Part shown: positions 1 to 12,054 of the stretch, piece by piece | How positions within the stretch are numbered: the first letter of the stretch is position 1 | How the letters are laid out: every line of letters starts with the position of its first letter | From: Arthrobacter alpinus | Lineage (GTDB): Bacteria > Actinomycetota > Actinomycetes > Actinomycetales > Micrococcaceae | DNA: 64,000 nt | Direction: 5' to 3' | Assembly (NCBI RefSeq): GCF_001445575.1 | Contig: NZ_CP013200.1 | Location: 1,612,001-1,676,000 of the forward strand | Position numbers and translations under genes: made by a program | The notes under the pieces: generated by a model | Seen by the model: the letters and a program-made list of their open reading frames with translations, nothing else | Database searches by the model: none | What the model was told of the DNA's origin: nothing

Positions 1-1283
1 GCCCGGGCTGTCGTGGGTAGTAAGGTCTGCGAAGTCGATGCGTTCAGCACGATCGTGGCGGCGTCGGGAAAAGCACGCTCCGCCCGTTCGGCGTCCCAGA
101 CCACGGCACGTGCCACGTCATCCCGGAAGGACTTGCGCCGTTTGGAGCCACCCAGTAGTGGAACGAGCACAGTCACGGCTCCCATGGCAGCAAAAGCCAG
201 AAACATCATGGAACCGGTAAATACGGCCAACACCGTGCCCAGTAGTAAGGGGAGCAGCCCAGTCAGCAAGATGGCGACGGAAGCGCGGGAAGAGCGCGAT
301 GACGCAGGGACGGCTAGCGGAGCGGCAGCCGACATGTTCAGCAGTGACATCGGGACCATGTGAGGTGCCGACACACTCGCGGTTGATCCGGCATCAGGGT
401 GCCGGTCAGAGTCAAGGGAAGAAGCAGGGGGAGAGGCAGAGCCGGGGCCAAACGGAGGAGCCGGGGCCCCGCCAGGGTTTGAGTCCAACGGAGGAGCAGG
501 AGCCGGCGCAGAATTCGCTGGGGAGGAACCCTTCGACCCTGAACCCCTCGGCCCTGTGCTGGTCGACCCCAAGCCCGTCGATACTGAGTGCCACACCAGG
601 CCGTCACCGAGGATCGGTCTGGGCAGCCGCAACTCCCATTGGGAGTTTCCACAACTGATCCGCTGCCCAGTTTCCATGGAGATGGTCCCTTTGACTGCGT
701 GGGCGCTCGCCGTTGGTCCGTCGGATGTGCGGTGCAGGAGAAAGCCGGAGGAGCCGTGGGTCGCCGTTAACGTGATGCGCGCAGCGCCAATCACTAGTGT
801 GCCGTGATGTCGGGACAGTGCAGGGTCGGGTAGCTGCAACCGGCACCGCCCGCGGCCCAGACTGTAACTCCCACGACGCAGGGCAAAGATCGTCCCGGCG
901 GCAGGACCCGAACAAACAACCAACAGCGCCACGGATCCGGACGGTACAGTTCCAGACGGTACGGATCCGGACGGTACAGTGCTTGCTGGGACAGCGCCGG
1001 ACAGGACAGCCCCTGATGGGTCAGCCGTAGCTGGCACATCGCCAGCAGGGACTCCGTCCGCCGGCCAAGCAACCACCACCGCCCCGTTGCACAACATGGC
1101 ACTGGCCGGTTGTAGGATGCCCAGCGACTGCCCGGCAACAGTGAAGACAAAGCCCGGCCATTGCCTCTCCAGCGCCTGCTGCAAGGACAAACCAGAACAC
1201 AGGGCGCCCGGTGGCCATGTGACGCTGAGTTCCACTGGTGCAAACACGCCGGAACCCGCCACCATCGTGATCTCCAGCCGCAT
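1..1283 (-). CDS. FHA domain / FtsK-SpoIIIE (EccC-like) ATPase, N-terminal part, runs off the left edge
   Basis: An open minus-strand frame with no stop begins at ATG 1283 and continues past base 1 (about 427 residues visible). A GGGAGAG ribosome site sits just upstream. Residues about 115-205 form an FHA domain: LGRGRCRL places the phosphothreonine-binding Arg at 144, and LSRHHG follows at 156-161. Before it lies a linker of VPSG(S/T) repeats. After it come a Pro/Ser/Gly-rich linker and two adjacent hydrophobic helices (about 336-380), then a basic conserved stretch (KRRKSFRDDVARAVVWDAER) like that following the membrane helices in EccC-type proteins. The family role would be a membrane ATPase driving type VII-like secretion. 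The ATPase domains are outside the window, so the FtsK assignment rests on architecture only. Confidence 0.72.
   Translation of the reverse strand, partial: MRLEITMVAGSGVFAPVELSVTWPPGALCSGLSLQQALERQWPGFVFTVAGQSLGILQPASAMLCNGAVVVAWPADGVPAGDVPATADPSGAVLSGAVPASTVPSGSVPSGTVPSGSVALLVVCSGPAAGTIFALRRGSYSLGRGRCRLQLPDPALSRHHGTLVIGAARITLTATHGSSGFLLHRTSDGPTASAHAVKGTISMETGQRISCGNSQWELRLPRPILGDGLVWHSVSTGLGSTSTGPRGSGSKGSSPANSAPAPAPPLDSNPGGAPAPPFGPGSASPPASSLDSDRHPDAGSTASVSAPHMVPMSLLNMSAAAPLAVPASSRSSRASVAILLTGLLPLLLGTVLAVFTGSMMFLAFAAMGAVTVLVPLLGGSKRRKSFRDDVARAVVWDAERAERAFPDAATIVLNASTSQTLLPTTAR
931..980. repeat. Imperfect tandem repeat coding for the VPSG linker
   Basis: The 20-base unit acggatccggacggtacagt occurs exactly at 931-950 and 961-980 (period 30), with a diverged copy between. 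On the minus strand it encodes the PSG-rich linker before the FHA domain of the EccC-like protein. Such repeats can change linker length by slippage. Confidence 0.7.
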
Positions 1284-1482
1284 TGCACTCTCCCTAGCGA
1301 ACCTGCCCAAGCTACCTACCAACCGCCCTCTCACCCCGAGCATAGGAGAGGAACGCGCGGCGGTGGGGTCCGGCGTCGTACTTTGTGGGGAAGGGCAGCT
1401 GCGGCACAGCGTGTGGGGGAAGGAAAGCACGCGGCTGTGACGATAACCACGTATGCAGGGGCCATTGATAACGGTCAGGTAA

Positions 1483-4744
<3,262 letters not shown>

Positions 4745-4748
<4 letters not shown>

Positions 4749-5650
4749 CAGCTCGGGTTGGGGGAATTGGCGGATCGGGCCCGGTTCCCCCACTGACCAG
4801 TCCGGGCCATGGCAGCGGGCTGCTCGACGTTGTCCGCTCACGCTATCTGCTGAACCTCCTGGTCCAGAAAGAGCTGAAGGTTCGATACAGAGGTTCAGTA
4901 CTGGGGATCCTGTGGTCTTACGTAAAACCCGGCATGCAATTTGTTGTGTTTTACATTGCACTAGGGGTGTTCCTTGGATTGGAGCAAAGCCCCACCAACA
5001 GAAGTGGCATGCCCAACTATGCCATTTACTTGTTCTCAGGCATTGCCCTAATCAATTTCTTCACAGAAGCGCTGGGCAATGCTGCACGCTCGGTTGTTGG
5101 GAACTCGGGTCTCATTCAGAAGATCTACCTGCCTCGGCAGTTGTTCCCAGTGGCATCGGTGTGGGTATCGGCTGTCCATTTCCTGCCGCAGGTCCTGATC
5201 CTAGCCGCCGTGTGCCTGCTCAACGGTTGGCGGCCCGGGTTCCTTGAGATTGGTGTGGCACTGGCCTCCTTCGTGATGGTGGCCTTGCTGGCTACCGGGC
5301 TGGGCCTTTTCTTTGGCGCCGTCAATGTTTACTTCCGTGATGCGGAGAACTTTGTTGACATGCTGTTGTTGGTGGCCACGTGGGCGTCGCCAGTGCTGTA
5401 CTCCTGGGAAATGGTTTACAACAAGCTAGGCACCTCATGGTTCACCGTGTACCAATTGAACCCGTTGACGGTTGCCGTTGAGGGGTTCCACCTCGCCTTC
5501 TGGTATCCCACCACTGCTGAAAACGTGGCCATGGTGCCGAACCTGATTTCACTGTGGATCCCTGTTGGATTGGCCATTTCGTTGGCAGTCCTTCTCCTCG
5601 GCCAGCTGGTCTTTCGACGGCTTGAGGGCCGCTTTGCGCAGGAGCTCTAA
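4745..5650 (+). CDS. wzm: Polysaccharide ABC exporter, permease (Wzm/RfbD type)
   Basis: This is a membrane subunit of an ABC-2 type exporter for lipid-linked polysaccharide. It has 301 residues with about six hydrophobic spans and the family's N-terminal block (KELKVRYRGSVLGILWSYVKP) followed by FVVFYIALGVF. The GTG start overlaps the glfT2 stop, and its own TAA overlaps the next ATG. Its position directly after glf and glfT2 suggests that the exported substrate is the lipid-linked galactofuran, as for the RfbD/RfbE pair beside galactan genes in mycobacteria. Substrate is inferred from context. Confidence 0.9.
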
Positions 5651-6378
5651 TGACAACTAATTCAATTGAAGCCAGGGATATCAGTAAGCGGTTTGTGCTC
5701 CGCCACACTCGTTCCTTGAAGGAAGCGTTTGTTTGGATCATGAAGGGGCGCAAGGGAGATCTTTCCAAGAAGTTCTTTGCGTTGAACGGTGTCACGCTGG
5801 ACATCGCAGTAGGGGAATCGGTGGCTTTGCTGGGTCTTAACGGGTCAGGGAAATCAACTCTTCTCAAACACATTTCAGGTGTCATGCTCCCCGACACGGG
5901 GACGGTCCAGACCCGGGGCAGGGTGGCCGGACTGATCGAAGTGGGGGCCGGCTTTCACCCGGACCTCAGCGGCAGGGACAACGTCTACCTCAACGGGGCC
6001 ATCCTTGGCATGACCAAGGATGAAATCGATGCAGCCTTCGATTCCATTGTGGAATTCTCCGAAATCGAAGAGTTCATTGACACTGAAGTGAAGTTTTACT
6101 CCTCGGGCATGTACTTGAGATTGGCTTTTTCGGTTGCTGTTCACACGGACCCGGATGTGTTTCTCATTGATGAGATTCTTGCGGTGGGTGACGAGCCCTT
6201 TCAAAAGAAGTGTCTGGCCAAGATCAAGGAACTGCATGCGGCAGGCAAGACGCTGATTGTTGTCAGTCATGACCTAGATGTAGTGGCGAAGGTCTGTGAC
6301 CGCGGCATCCTGCTGGAACACGGGAAAGCCATCATGGATGGCCCCGTCGAGGACGTCATTGCAAGGCTCCGCAGCTAG
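5650..6378 (+). CDS. wzt: Polysaccharide ABC exporter, ATPase (Wzt/RfbE type, short form)
   Basis: This is the nucleotide-binding subunit that powers the preceding permease. Walker A is GLNGSGKST at residues 62-70; the signature is the O-antigen-exporter variant YSSGMYLRLAF; Walker B is VFLIDEILAVGD, followed by the H-loop VVSHD. At 242 residues it ends after the ATPase domain and lacks the C-terminal carbohydrate-binding domain found in long Wzt proteins. It therefore resembles exporters that do not need a modified chain terminus. ATG overlaps the upstream TAA. It is probably the last gene of the galactofuran operon, since a gap of about 100 bases follows. Confidence 0.9.
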   Translation: MTTNSIEARDISKRFVLRHTRSLKEAFVWIMKGRKGDLSKKFFALNGVTLDIAVGESVALLGLNGSGKSTLLKHISGVMLPDTGTVQTRGRVAGLIEVGAGFHPDLSGRDNVYLNGAILGMTKDEIDAAFDSIVEFSEIEEFIDTEVKFYSSGMYLRLAFSVAVHTDPDVFLIDEILAVGDEPFQKKCLAKIKELHAAGKTLIVVSHDLDVVAKVCDRGILLEHGKAIMDGPVEDVIARLRS

Positions 6379-6484
6379 CCCTGTGGCAGCTCGCAGAGTC
6401 TAATAGCCACACGCCTATGGGGGACGGTGGCATGTGGCACGCACCGGGCGGGCCAATACGTACTAACTTAACTTGGAGGAAATT

Positions 6485-8467
6485 TTGTCCTGGTGGACAG
6501 CTTTGCCAGCGATACTGGCCTGCATTGCAATAGTGATTGTTCCCGGGGCCATCTTGGCTTTTTCTCTCGGGTTTCGTCGCATAACCCTCCTGGGTTTGGC
6601 TCCTGTACTGTCGCTCTCGCTGGTGGGGGTTGCCGCCGTCGGGGCTCCCTTCCTTGGTTCGCCCTGGAGCATTTGGGCCGTGGTAGTTCTGTGCGTAGTG
6701 GCCTCAGCGATTGCCTGGTTCGTCACCGGCTTCCGAGCGAAGGAAATCAACAGGGACAGCATTCACCGCGATTCCTGGGTTGCATTCGGTTCCACGATCA
6801 TCGGTGTTGGATCTGGCGCACTGCTCGTTGGCCGGCGGATTATGCAGTTGGTCGGAGCGCCGGACAACATCTCCCAGCGCTATGACAATGTGTTCCAACT
6901 CAACGCCGTCCGGCACATTCTGGACTCGGGGAATGGCTCAACGCTTACCTTGGGCGAGATGGCTGGCGGGCAGGGGCTCGGGGCCGTCTATCCGGCTGTC
7001 TGGCACGACCTCGCGGCCTTGCTTGTCCAGCTGACAGGCGCCTCAGTGCCTGTGGCGGAGAACGCTGTCAATATGACCATTGGTGCCATCATTTGGCCCA
7101 TCTCAGTCGTTTTCCTCACACGGGTAGTTGTTGGACCCAAGCCGGTTGCCTTGATCGCCGCCGGCATCATGTCAGCCGGCCTAGCGGCGTTCCCCTTCCT
7201 GCTTTTGGTTTGGGGCCCCTTGTTCCCCAACATGCTCTCTGTGGCCGTAGTTCCGGCAGCCCTGGCCGTTGTCATCATGCTGTGCAAGCTCGGCGACCAC
7301 CTGGAACGACCCTTGCGGCTGTGGCTGGCACTGCTGCTACTGGCGCCCGGACTGGCATTCTCGCATATGAGTGGCATCGGTGCGTTGCTTGCCTTCAGTG
7401 CGCCCATCATCGCCTGGGCGGTGGGGAGCCATGTTGTGTCGCTGGTACGGTCCAAGGCTCACTTGTGGAAGTACGCGGTAGTTGTGGTGGCTGGCGGCGC
7501 AGGTGTAGCTGTGGGGCTGATGGTCTGGATCAGGCTGCGTCCGGGCAACTACAGCGGATGGCGTCCACACCAGATCATGAGTGGCGCTGTAGGTGAGGTC
7601 ATCACCAACTCGCCCATGGGCACGCGGGTGGCCTGGGCAATTTCCATTCTCGCCATTGTTGGAATTTTCAGTGTGTTCAATGGGCGCAAACAGATATGGT
7701 GGCTGCTCAGCTACTCTGTGGCGGCGGGGCTTTACATTATTGATGCCGCAGTTGCCCCCGGTTTTATTCGCACCTTCATGACGGGCATTTGGTACGCGGA
7801 CACCAACCGTCTGGCCGCCTACCTGCCCCTATTTGCCGTGGTCCTTGCCGCACTTGGATTCTCCCGGATCGTGGAAAGCGTTCTAGGCTGGCTCATTCGT
7901 GGGAACAAAACGGCCCCGGTTAATGCGATGGTTTCTGCAGCCTGGACCAAGCCGGTCAGCGTGGCTGTGACCGTGGCGTTGCTTGGCACGCTGGTTGTGG
8001 CCACGCAACTCGGCGCCATCCAGACGTATATTGCCGCCAATAAGCAGTTCTATGAACGGAACACATCCAGTTCCATCCTGTCCGACGACGAATACAAGCT
8101 TCTCTCCCGGATCGACGACGAGGTGCCCGCGGATGCCGTCATCGCGGGTAACCCCTGGAATGGTTCAAGCCTTGTGTACGCCTTTGCCGACAGAAAAGTG
8201 TTGCGCTTCCATTTGAGCCAAAGTAAGACTGCCCAGGAAACACTTATCGAAACAAAGCTCAAGATCGCTGATCAGGACCCCACGGTGTGCAATGCCATCC
8301 GTGCGCTCAATGTCAGGTACGTCCTGGACTTTGGCCACCAGTACCTCCTGAACCACAATGACTCCACGAACTACCCAGGGCTGGATAAACTGGCTGATTC
8401 CAAAGCAGTGGAACTTATTGACAGCGAGGGTGACGCCAGGCTCTTCAAGGTAACCGCGTGCTGGTAA
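6485..8467 (+). CDS. DUF6541-like polytopic membrane protein
   Basis: A 660-residue integral membrane protein with at least ten hydrophobic segments and a C-terminal soluble part (from about residue 520). Its N-terminus (MSWWTALPAILACIAIVIVP) is typical of the actinobacterial DUF6541 family. TTG 6485 is chosen because GGAGGA at 6475-6480 sits four bases before it. The soluble tail contains IAGNPWNGSSLVYAFADRKV and a nearby Cys, reminiscent of the extracytoplasmic part of GT-C glycosyltransferases. A role in surface glycan synthesis is inferred from location between the galactan exporter and an acyltransferase; no activity is established by the sequence. Confidence 0.65.
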   Translation: MSWWTALPAILACIAIVIVPGAILAFSLGFRRITLLGLAPVLSLSLVGVAAVGAPFLGSPWSIWAVVVLCVVASAIAWFVTGFRAKEINRDSIHRDSWVAFGSTIIGVGSGALLVGRRIMQLVGAPDNISQRYDNVFQLNAVRHILDSGNGSTLTLGEMAGGQGLGAVYPAVWHDLAALLVQLTGASVPVAENAVNMTIGAIIWPISVVFLTRVVVGPKPVALIAAGIMSAGLAAFPFLLLVWGPLFPNMLSVAVVPAALAVVIMLCKLGDHLERPLRLWLALLLLAPGLAFSHMSGIGALLAFSAPIIAWAVGSHVVSLVRSKAHLWKYAVVVVAGGAGVAVGLMVWIRLRPGNYSGWRPHQIMSGAVGEVITNSPMGTRVAWAISILAIVGIFSVFNGRKQIWWLLSYSVAAGLYIIDAAVAPGFIRTFMTGIWYADTNRLAAYLPLFAVVLAALGFSRIVESVLGWLIRGNKTAPVNAMVSAAWTKPVSVAVTVALLGTLVVATQLGAIQTYIAANKQFYERNTSSSILSDDEYKLLSRIDDEVPADAVIAGNPWNGSSLVYAFADRKVLRFHLSQSKTAQETLIETKLKIADQDPTVCNAIRALNVRYVLDFGHQYLLNHNDSTNYPGLDKLADSKAVELIDSEGDARLFKVTACW

Positions 8468-8489
8468 ACGCTGGCGCGGTGATGGTGCC

Positions 8490-10631
8490 GTGACCAGACT
8501 ACGGGGGATGGACTTTGCTGCGGGTGAATTGCGCCCCGGCGAGCCGAGCTTGCGCCGCCCCCGACGCAAGCTGATGCGACATGACATTCAGGCCCTGCGC
8601 GCCGTGGCTGTGGGGCTTGTAGTGCTCAACCACCTTTGGCCCAACAGGGTTTCTGGGGGCTATGTCGGCGTGGACATCTTCTTTGTCATATCCGGATTCC
8701 TGATCACCTCGCACCTGAGCAAGGAACTGGTCTCCACTTCTGGATTGGCGATCGGGCGGTTTTACGCACGGCGGATCAAGCGGTTGTTGCCCGCTGCCTT
8801 CCTAGTCTTAGCAGTCGGGTCCGTTGCGGTGGCCCTCTGGGTGCCGTATTCCGAGTGGGCGCGGACTGCCCGTGAAGTCATGACGAGTGCGCTGTACGTG
8901 GGCAACTGGTCATTGGCCGCCCAGTCGGTGGATTATTCGGCACTGACTAACGACGCCACCATCGCCCAACATTATTGGTCGCTGTCGGTGGAGGAACAGT
9001 TTTACTTCGTGTGGCCGCTGGCATTGCTTGGACTGTTCAAGCTTGGTAAGCGTTTCGGTTCACCCCGAAGGGTTCTGGTGGCTGGCGTTGCGCTGGCCGC
9101 AGTGGCCAGCCTCATGTATTCCGTGTACTTCACCGCCACAGGCCCTGACCCCGCCTATTTCGTGACACCAGTGCGCGTCTGGGAGTTTGCTGTGGGGGCA
9201 CTTGTGGCCTTGCTGGCAGCGAAGATCACATTGCCCCGTTTCCCGGCCGTGGGGGTGGCAACTGCTGGTTGGCTGGTCATAGTTCTGGCCGCGGCCTCGT
9301 TCAACCAGGACACACAGTTCCCGGGATGGGCCGCACTGCTTCCGGTGGTGGGGACAGCGGCTGTGATTGTCGCAGGACTAGGTAGAGCCAAGGCGCCCTT
9401 TGGACCTGTGCTTGCCTGGAAGCCTGTCCAATTCGCGGGTGATGTTTCATACTCGATATACCTGTGGCATTGGCCCATGATTGTGGTGGCGCCTTACCTC
9501 GTCGGCGGGGAACTCAATGCCTTTCACAAGCTTGTCATTGCACTGTGCTGCTTGCCCCTAGCATGGCTGACGAAAGTTTTGGTTGAGGACCAGGGGAAGT
9601 CGTGGAAGATGTTGGGCAAGCGTCCGCGGGAAACGTATGCGGCCATGGGGGTTGGCATTGTTGCCCTTGCCCTGATTTCTGGCGGGCTTGCCTGGGGCGG
9701 GCACATCAAACAGGCCAACGCTGAGGCGCTGCAGTCCGCGCAGTACGGTGGCCCGTGCCATGGCCCGGCGGCGCTTACAGCCAAGAAGGCCTGCCCGGAC
9801 CCTCTGGGGCCGGCAGCTGTCACAGTCATGGGCGATGCCAACAAGTACTATGCGGGGGCACCAGAGTGCGCCGTGGATCCAGCTCGCAAGCCACCGGGTG
9901 TCAGTGCGGTGGCCGTGTGCGACTACTCCGAAGGGAATCCGGACGCTGATTCGCTCTGGCTGGTGGGGGACTCCCACGCAGAACAGTGGAAGCTGCCGCT
10001 GCTGGATTTGGCCAAGAAGAACAAATGGAAAATGACGTATTCCTTGCTGGGCGGTTGCCCCATCGGTGATTTCACGCTGGAAAGCTACGAAGGCAAAAAG
10101 AGCTCGTCGGCCAGTGCCGCCTGCAAGACTGCTGGGCACTCAATTTCCGCCATGGTTGAGCAGGATCGTCCGGACATGGTTTTTTATTCCGCTTTTGCCC
10201 GCCAGGAAATTCTCAACGACGGCTCCGGCCTCTCCCAACAAGCCCAGTACAGCGATGGACTTGCGAAGACCTGGAAACGTTGGGTGGACGCCGGAAGTGC
10301 CGTCTACGTTCTGGCGGACCCGCCCCTGAATGCCCTGGCGCGCGATTCCAAATGTGTTGTCCTGAATCCGTCCGATCCTGCAAAGTGTGCCGTGGACCGT
10401 GCCAAAGCACACCCCGCCGACCCGCTGGTCGGAGCCGTTGGCGGCATGGCTAGCCCACATGTGCGCCTGATTGATCTGACGGATCATTTTTGTGATGCCA
10501 AACTCTGCTACGCAGTGGTGGGCAATGTGGCGGTTTACTATGACAACAACCACCTAAACGGCGAATTTTCCCGTCTCATGGCGCCGTTTATTGAGCGAAT
10601 GCTTTTGTCCAGCCATCGGCAGGGGATGTGA
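8490..10631 (+). CDS. Acyltransferase family 3 protein with C-terminal SGNH domain (OafA-like)
   Basis: This is a predicted membrane O-acyltransferase that modifies an exported glycan. The N-terminal half has the acyltransferase-3 hallmark RHDIQALRAVAVGLVVLNHLW with the catalytic-type His at 48, then GYVGVDIFFVISGF and about ten membrane spans. From about residue 460 an SGNH-hydrolase-like domain follows, with WLVGDSHAEQW (nucleophile Ser495) and a C-terminal DNNH (Asp685, His688). Both halves look intact, so the protein could take acyl groups from the cytoplasmic side and transfer them outside. The start is GTG 8490. Upstream spacing of 22 bases suggests co-transcription with the DUF6541 gene. 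Confidence 0.88.
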   Translation: MTRLRGMDFAAGELRPGEPSLRRPRRKLMRHDIQALRAVAVGLVVLNHLWPNRVSGGYVGVDIFFVISGFLITSHLSKELVSTSGLAIGRFYARRIKRLLPAAFLVLAVGSVAVALWVPYSEWARTAREVMTSALYVGNWSLAAQSVDYSALTNDATIAQHYWSLSVEEQFYFVWPLALLGLFKLGKRFGSPRRVLVAGVALAAVASLMYSVYFTATGPDPAYFVTPVRVWEFAVGALVALLAAKITLPRFPAVGVATAGWLVIVLAAASFNQDTQFPGWAALLPVVGTAAVIVAGLGRAKAPFGPVLAWKPVQFAGDVSYSIYLWHWPMIVVAPYLVGGELNAFHKLVIALCCLPLAWLTKVLVEDQGKSWKMLGKRPRETYAAMGVGIVALALISGGLAWGGHIKQANAEALQSAQYGGPCHGPAALTAKKACPDPLGPAAVTVMGDANKYYAGAPECAVDPARKPPGVSAVAVCDYSEGNPDADSLWLVGDSHAEQWKLPLLDLAKKNKWKMTYSLLGGCPIGDFTLESYEGKKSSSASAACKTAGHSISAMVEQDRPDMVFYSAFARQEILNDGSGLSQQAQYSDGLAKTWKRWVDAGSAVYVLADPPLNALARDSKCVVLNPSDPAKCAVDRAKAHPADPLVGAVGGMASPHVRLIDLTDHFCDAKLCYAVVGNVAVYYDNNHLNGEFSRLMAPFIERMLLSSHRQGM

Positions 10632-10756
10632 AATTAACGTGGCTTGGCTCTCATGTGAAACGAAGTTGAAGCAAAGCTGGATATTCTAGTAACAAACTCC
10701 GGTGTGGACATGGGCTCCGTGTGGCACTCAGGCTCGAAAGAAAAGGCTATTAAAAC

Positions 10757-12046
10757 GTGAAGATTGCAGTCATCGCACTCGGTAAGATCGGCCTGCCACT
10801 GGCAGTTCAGTTTGCATCCAAGGGGCATGAGGTTGTTGGCGTCGACGTCAACCAGACCGTTGTGGACCTCGTCAACGCCGGCCAGGAGCCATTCCCCGGT
10901 GAGGCGCACTTGCAGGAGAAACTCTCTGAGCTGGTGCCGTCTGGCAAGCTCCGCGCCACGACTGACTATGCTCAGGCTGTTCCCGGTGCTGACGCGGTGG
11001 TACTTGTGGTGCCGTTGTTCGTTGACAAAGATGCCAACCCAGACTTCGGTTGGATGGATACAGCCACTGCTGAGCTGGCTCGCCACCTCACCCCGAACAC
11101 TCTGGTTGCCTACGAGACCACCCTCCCCGTGGGAACTACACGTTCACGGTGGAAGCCCGCTCTGGAAGCTGGCTCGGGTCTGGTTGAAGGTACGGACTTT
11201 CACTTGGTGTTCTCGCCTGAGCGAGTTCTCACCGGCCGTGTTTTTGAAGATCTGCGCAAATACCCCAAGCTCATTGGTGGCCTTTCCGAAGCTGGTGCTG
11301 CCAAGGCAGTGGAATTCTACGAGTCTGTCCTGGACTTCGATGAGCGCCCCGATCTGAATCGCGCCAACGGCGTCTGGGACTTGGGCTCTGCCGAAGCATC
11401 AGAGCTCGCCAAGCTCGCCGAGACTACCTACCGCGATGTGAACATTGGCTTGGCTAATCAGTTTGCCCGTTTCGCTGCAAAGACCGGTATTGATATTTAC
11501 CAGGTCATTGCGGCTTCTAACTCCCAGCCGTTCAGCCACATCCACCAGCCCGGCATCGCCGTAGGCGGGCACTGCATCCCTGTTTACCCGCGGCTGTACC
11601 TGTGGAACGATCCGGAAGCCACAGTTGTACGAGCCGCCCGAGCCGCTAACGCTGATATGCCTGACTACACCATTGGTCTGCTTGAAGGTGCCTATGGAGA
11701 TCTGACGGGGGCACGCGTCGTCGTTCTTGGTGCTGCCTACCGTGGCGGGGTCAAGGAAACCGCGTTCTCTGGAGTATTCGACGCTGTTGAGGCCATCAAC
11801 CGCCGCGGCGGCACTGCACTGGTTCATGACCCCATGTACACGGATGCCGAACTGACCCGTCTCGGCTTTATCCCGTACCACTTGGGTGAGGCAGTGGATG
11901 CTGCAGTCGTACAGGCGGACCACAGCGAATACCGTGAACTGGCACCGGCAGATTTGCCCGGTGTGAAGGCGTTCATCGATGGCCGTCGCGTCAGCGCCGC
12001 CGAGAAGTGGGACGGCGTCATCTACCGTGTCATTGGCAAGGCGTAG
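10757..12046 (+). CDS. wbpA: UDP-N-acetyl-hexosamine 6-dehydrogenase (WbpA/WecC family)
   Basis: This enzyme oxidises C6 of a UDP-HexNAc to the uronic acid with two NAD+. The N-terminal Rossmann motif is VIALGKIGLPLAVQFASKGH; the catalytic cysteine is C273 in VGGHCIPVYP; the C-terminal UDP-binding domain contains VVVLGAAYRGGVKE. The length of 429 residues fits WbpA and WecC alike. The following genes match WbpD, WbpE and WbpB, which favours UDP-GlcNAc as substrate and the first step toward a 2,3-diacetamido uronic acid. A WecC role (UDP-ManNAc oxidation) remains possible because a WecB-like epimerase is encoded at 23450-24514. Confidence 0.85.
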   Translation: MKIAVIALGKIGLPLAVQFASKGHEVVGVDVNQTVVDLVNAGQEPFPGEAHLQEKLSELVPSGKLRATTDYAQAVPGADAVVLVVPLFVDKDANPDFGWMDTATAELARHLTPNTLVAYETTLPVGTTRSRWKPALEAGSGLVEGTDFHLVFSPERVLTGRVFEDLRKYPKLIGGLSEAGAAKAVEFYESVLDFDERPDLNRANGVWDLGSAEASELAKLAETTYRDVNIGLANQFARFAAKTGIDIYQVIAASNSQPFSHIHQPGIAVGGHCIPVYPRLYLWNDPEATVVRAARAANADMPDYTIGLLEGAYGDLTGARVVVLGAAYRGGVKETAFSGVFDAVEAINRRGGTALVHDPMYTDAELTRLGFIPYHLGEAVDAAVVQADHSEYRELAPADLPGVKAFIDGRRVSAAEKWDGVIYRVIGKA

Positions 12047-12054
12047 CCAGAAAC

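Noticed and set aside
794..1288. Minus-strand open frame of 164 codons near the left edge
   Set aside because: Rich in Trp, Cys and Arg with no family features; it is in another frame of the FHA/EccC-like gene, which has the FHA motif and a good ribosome site.
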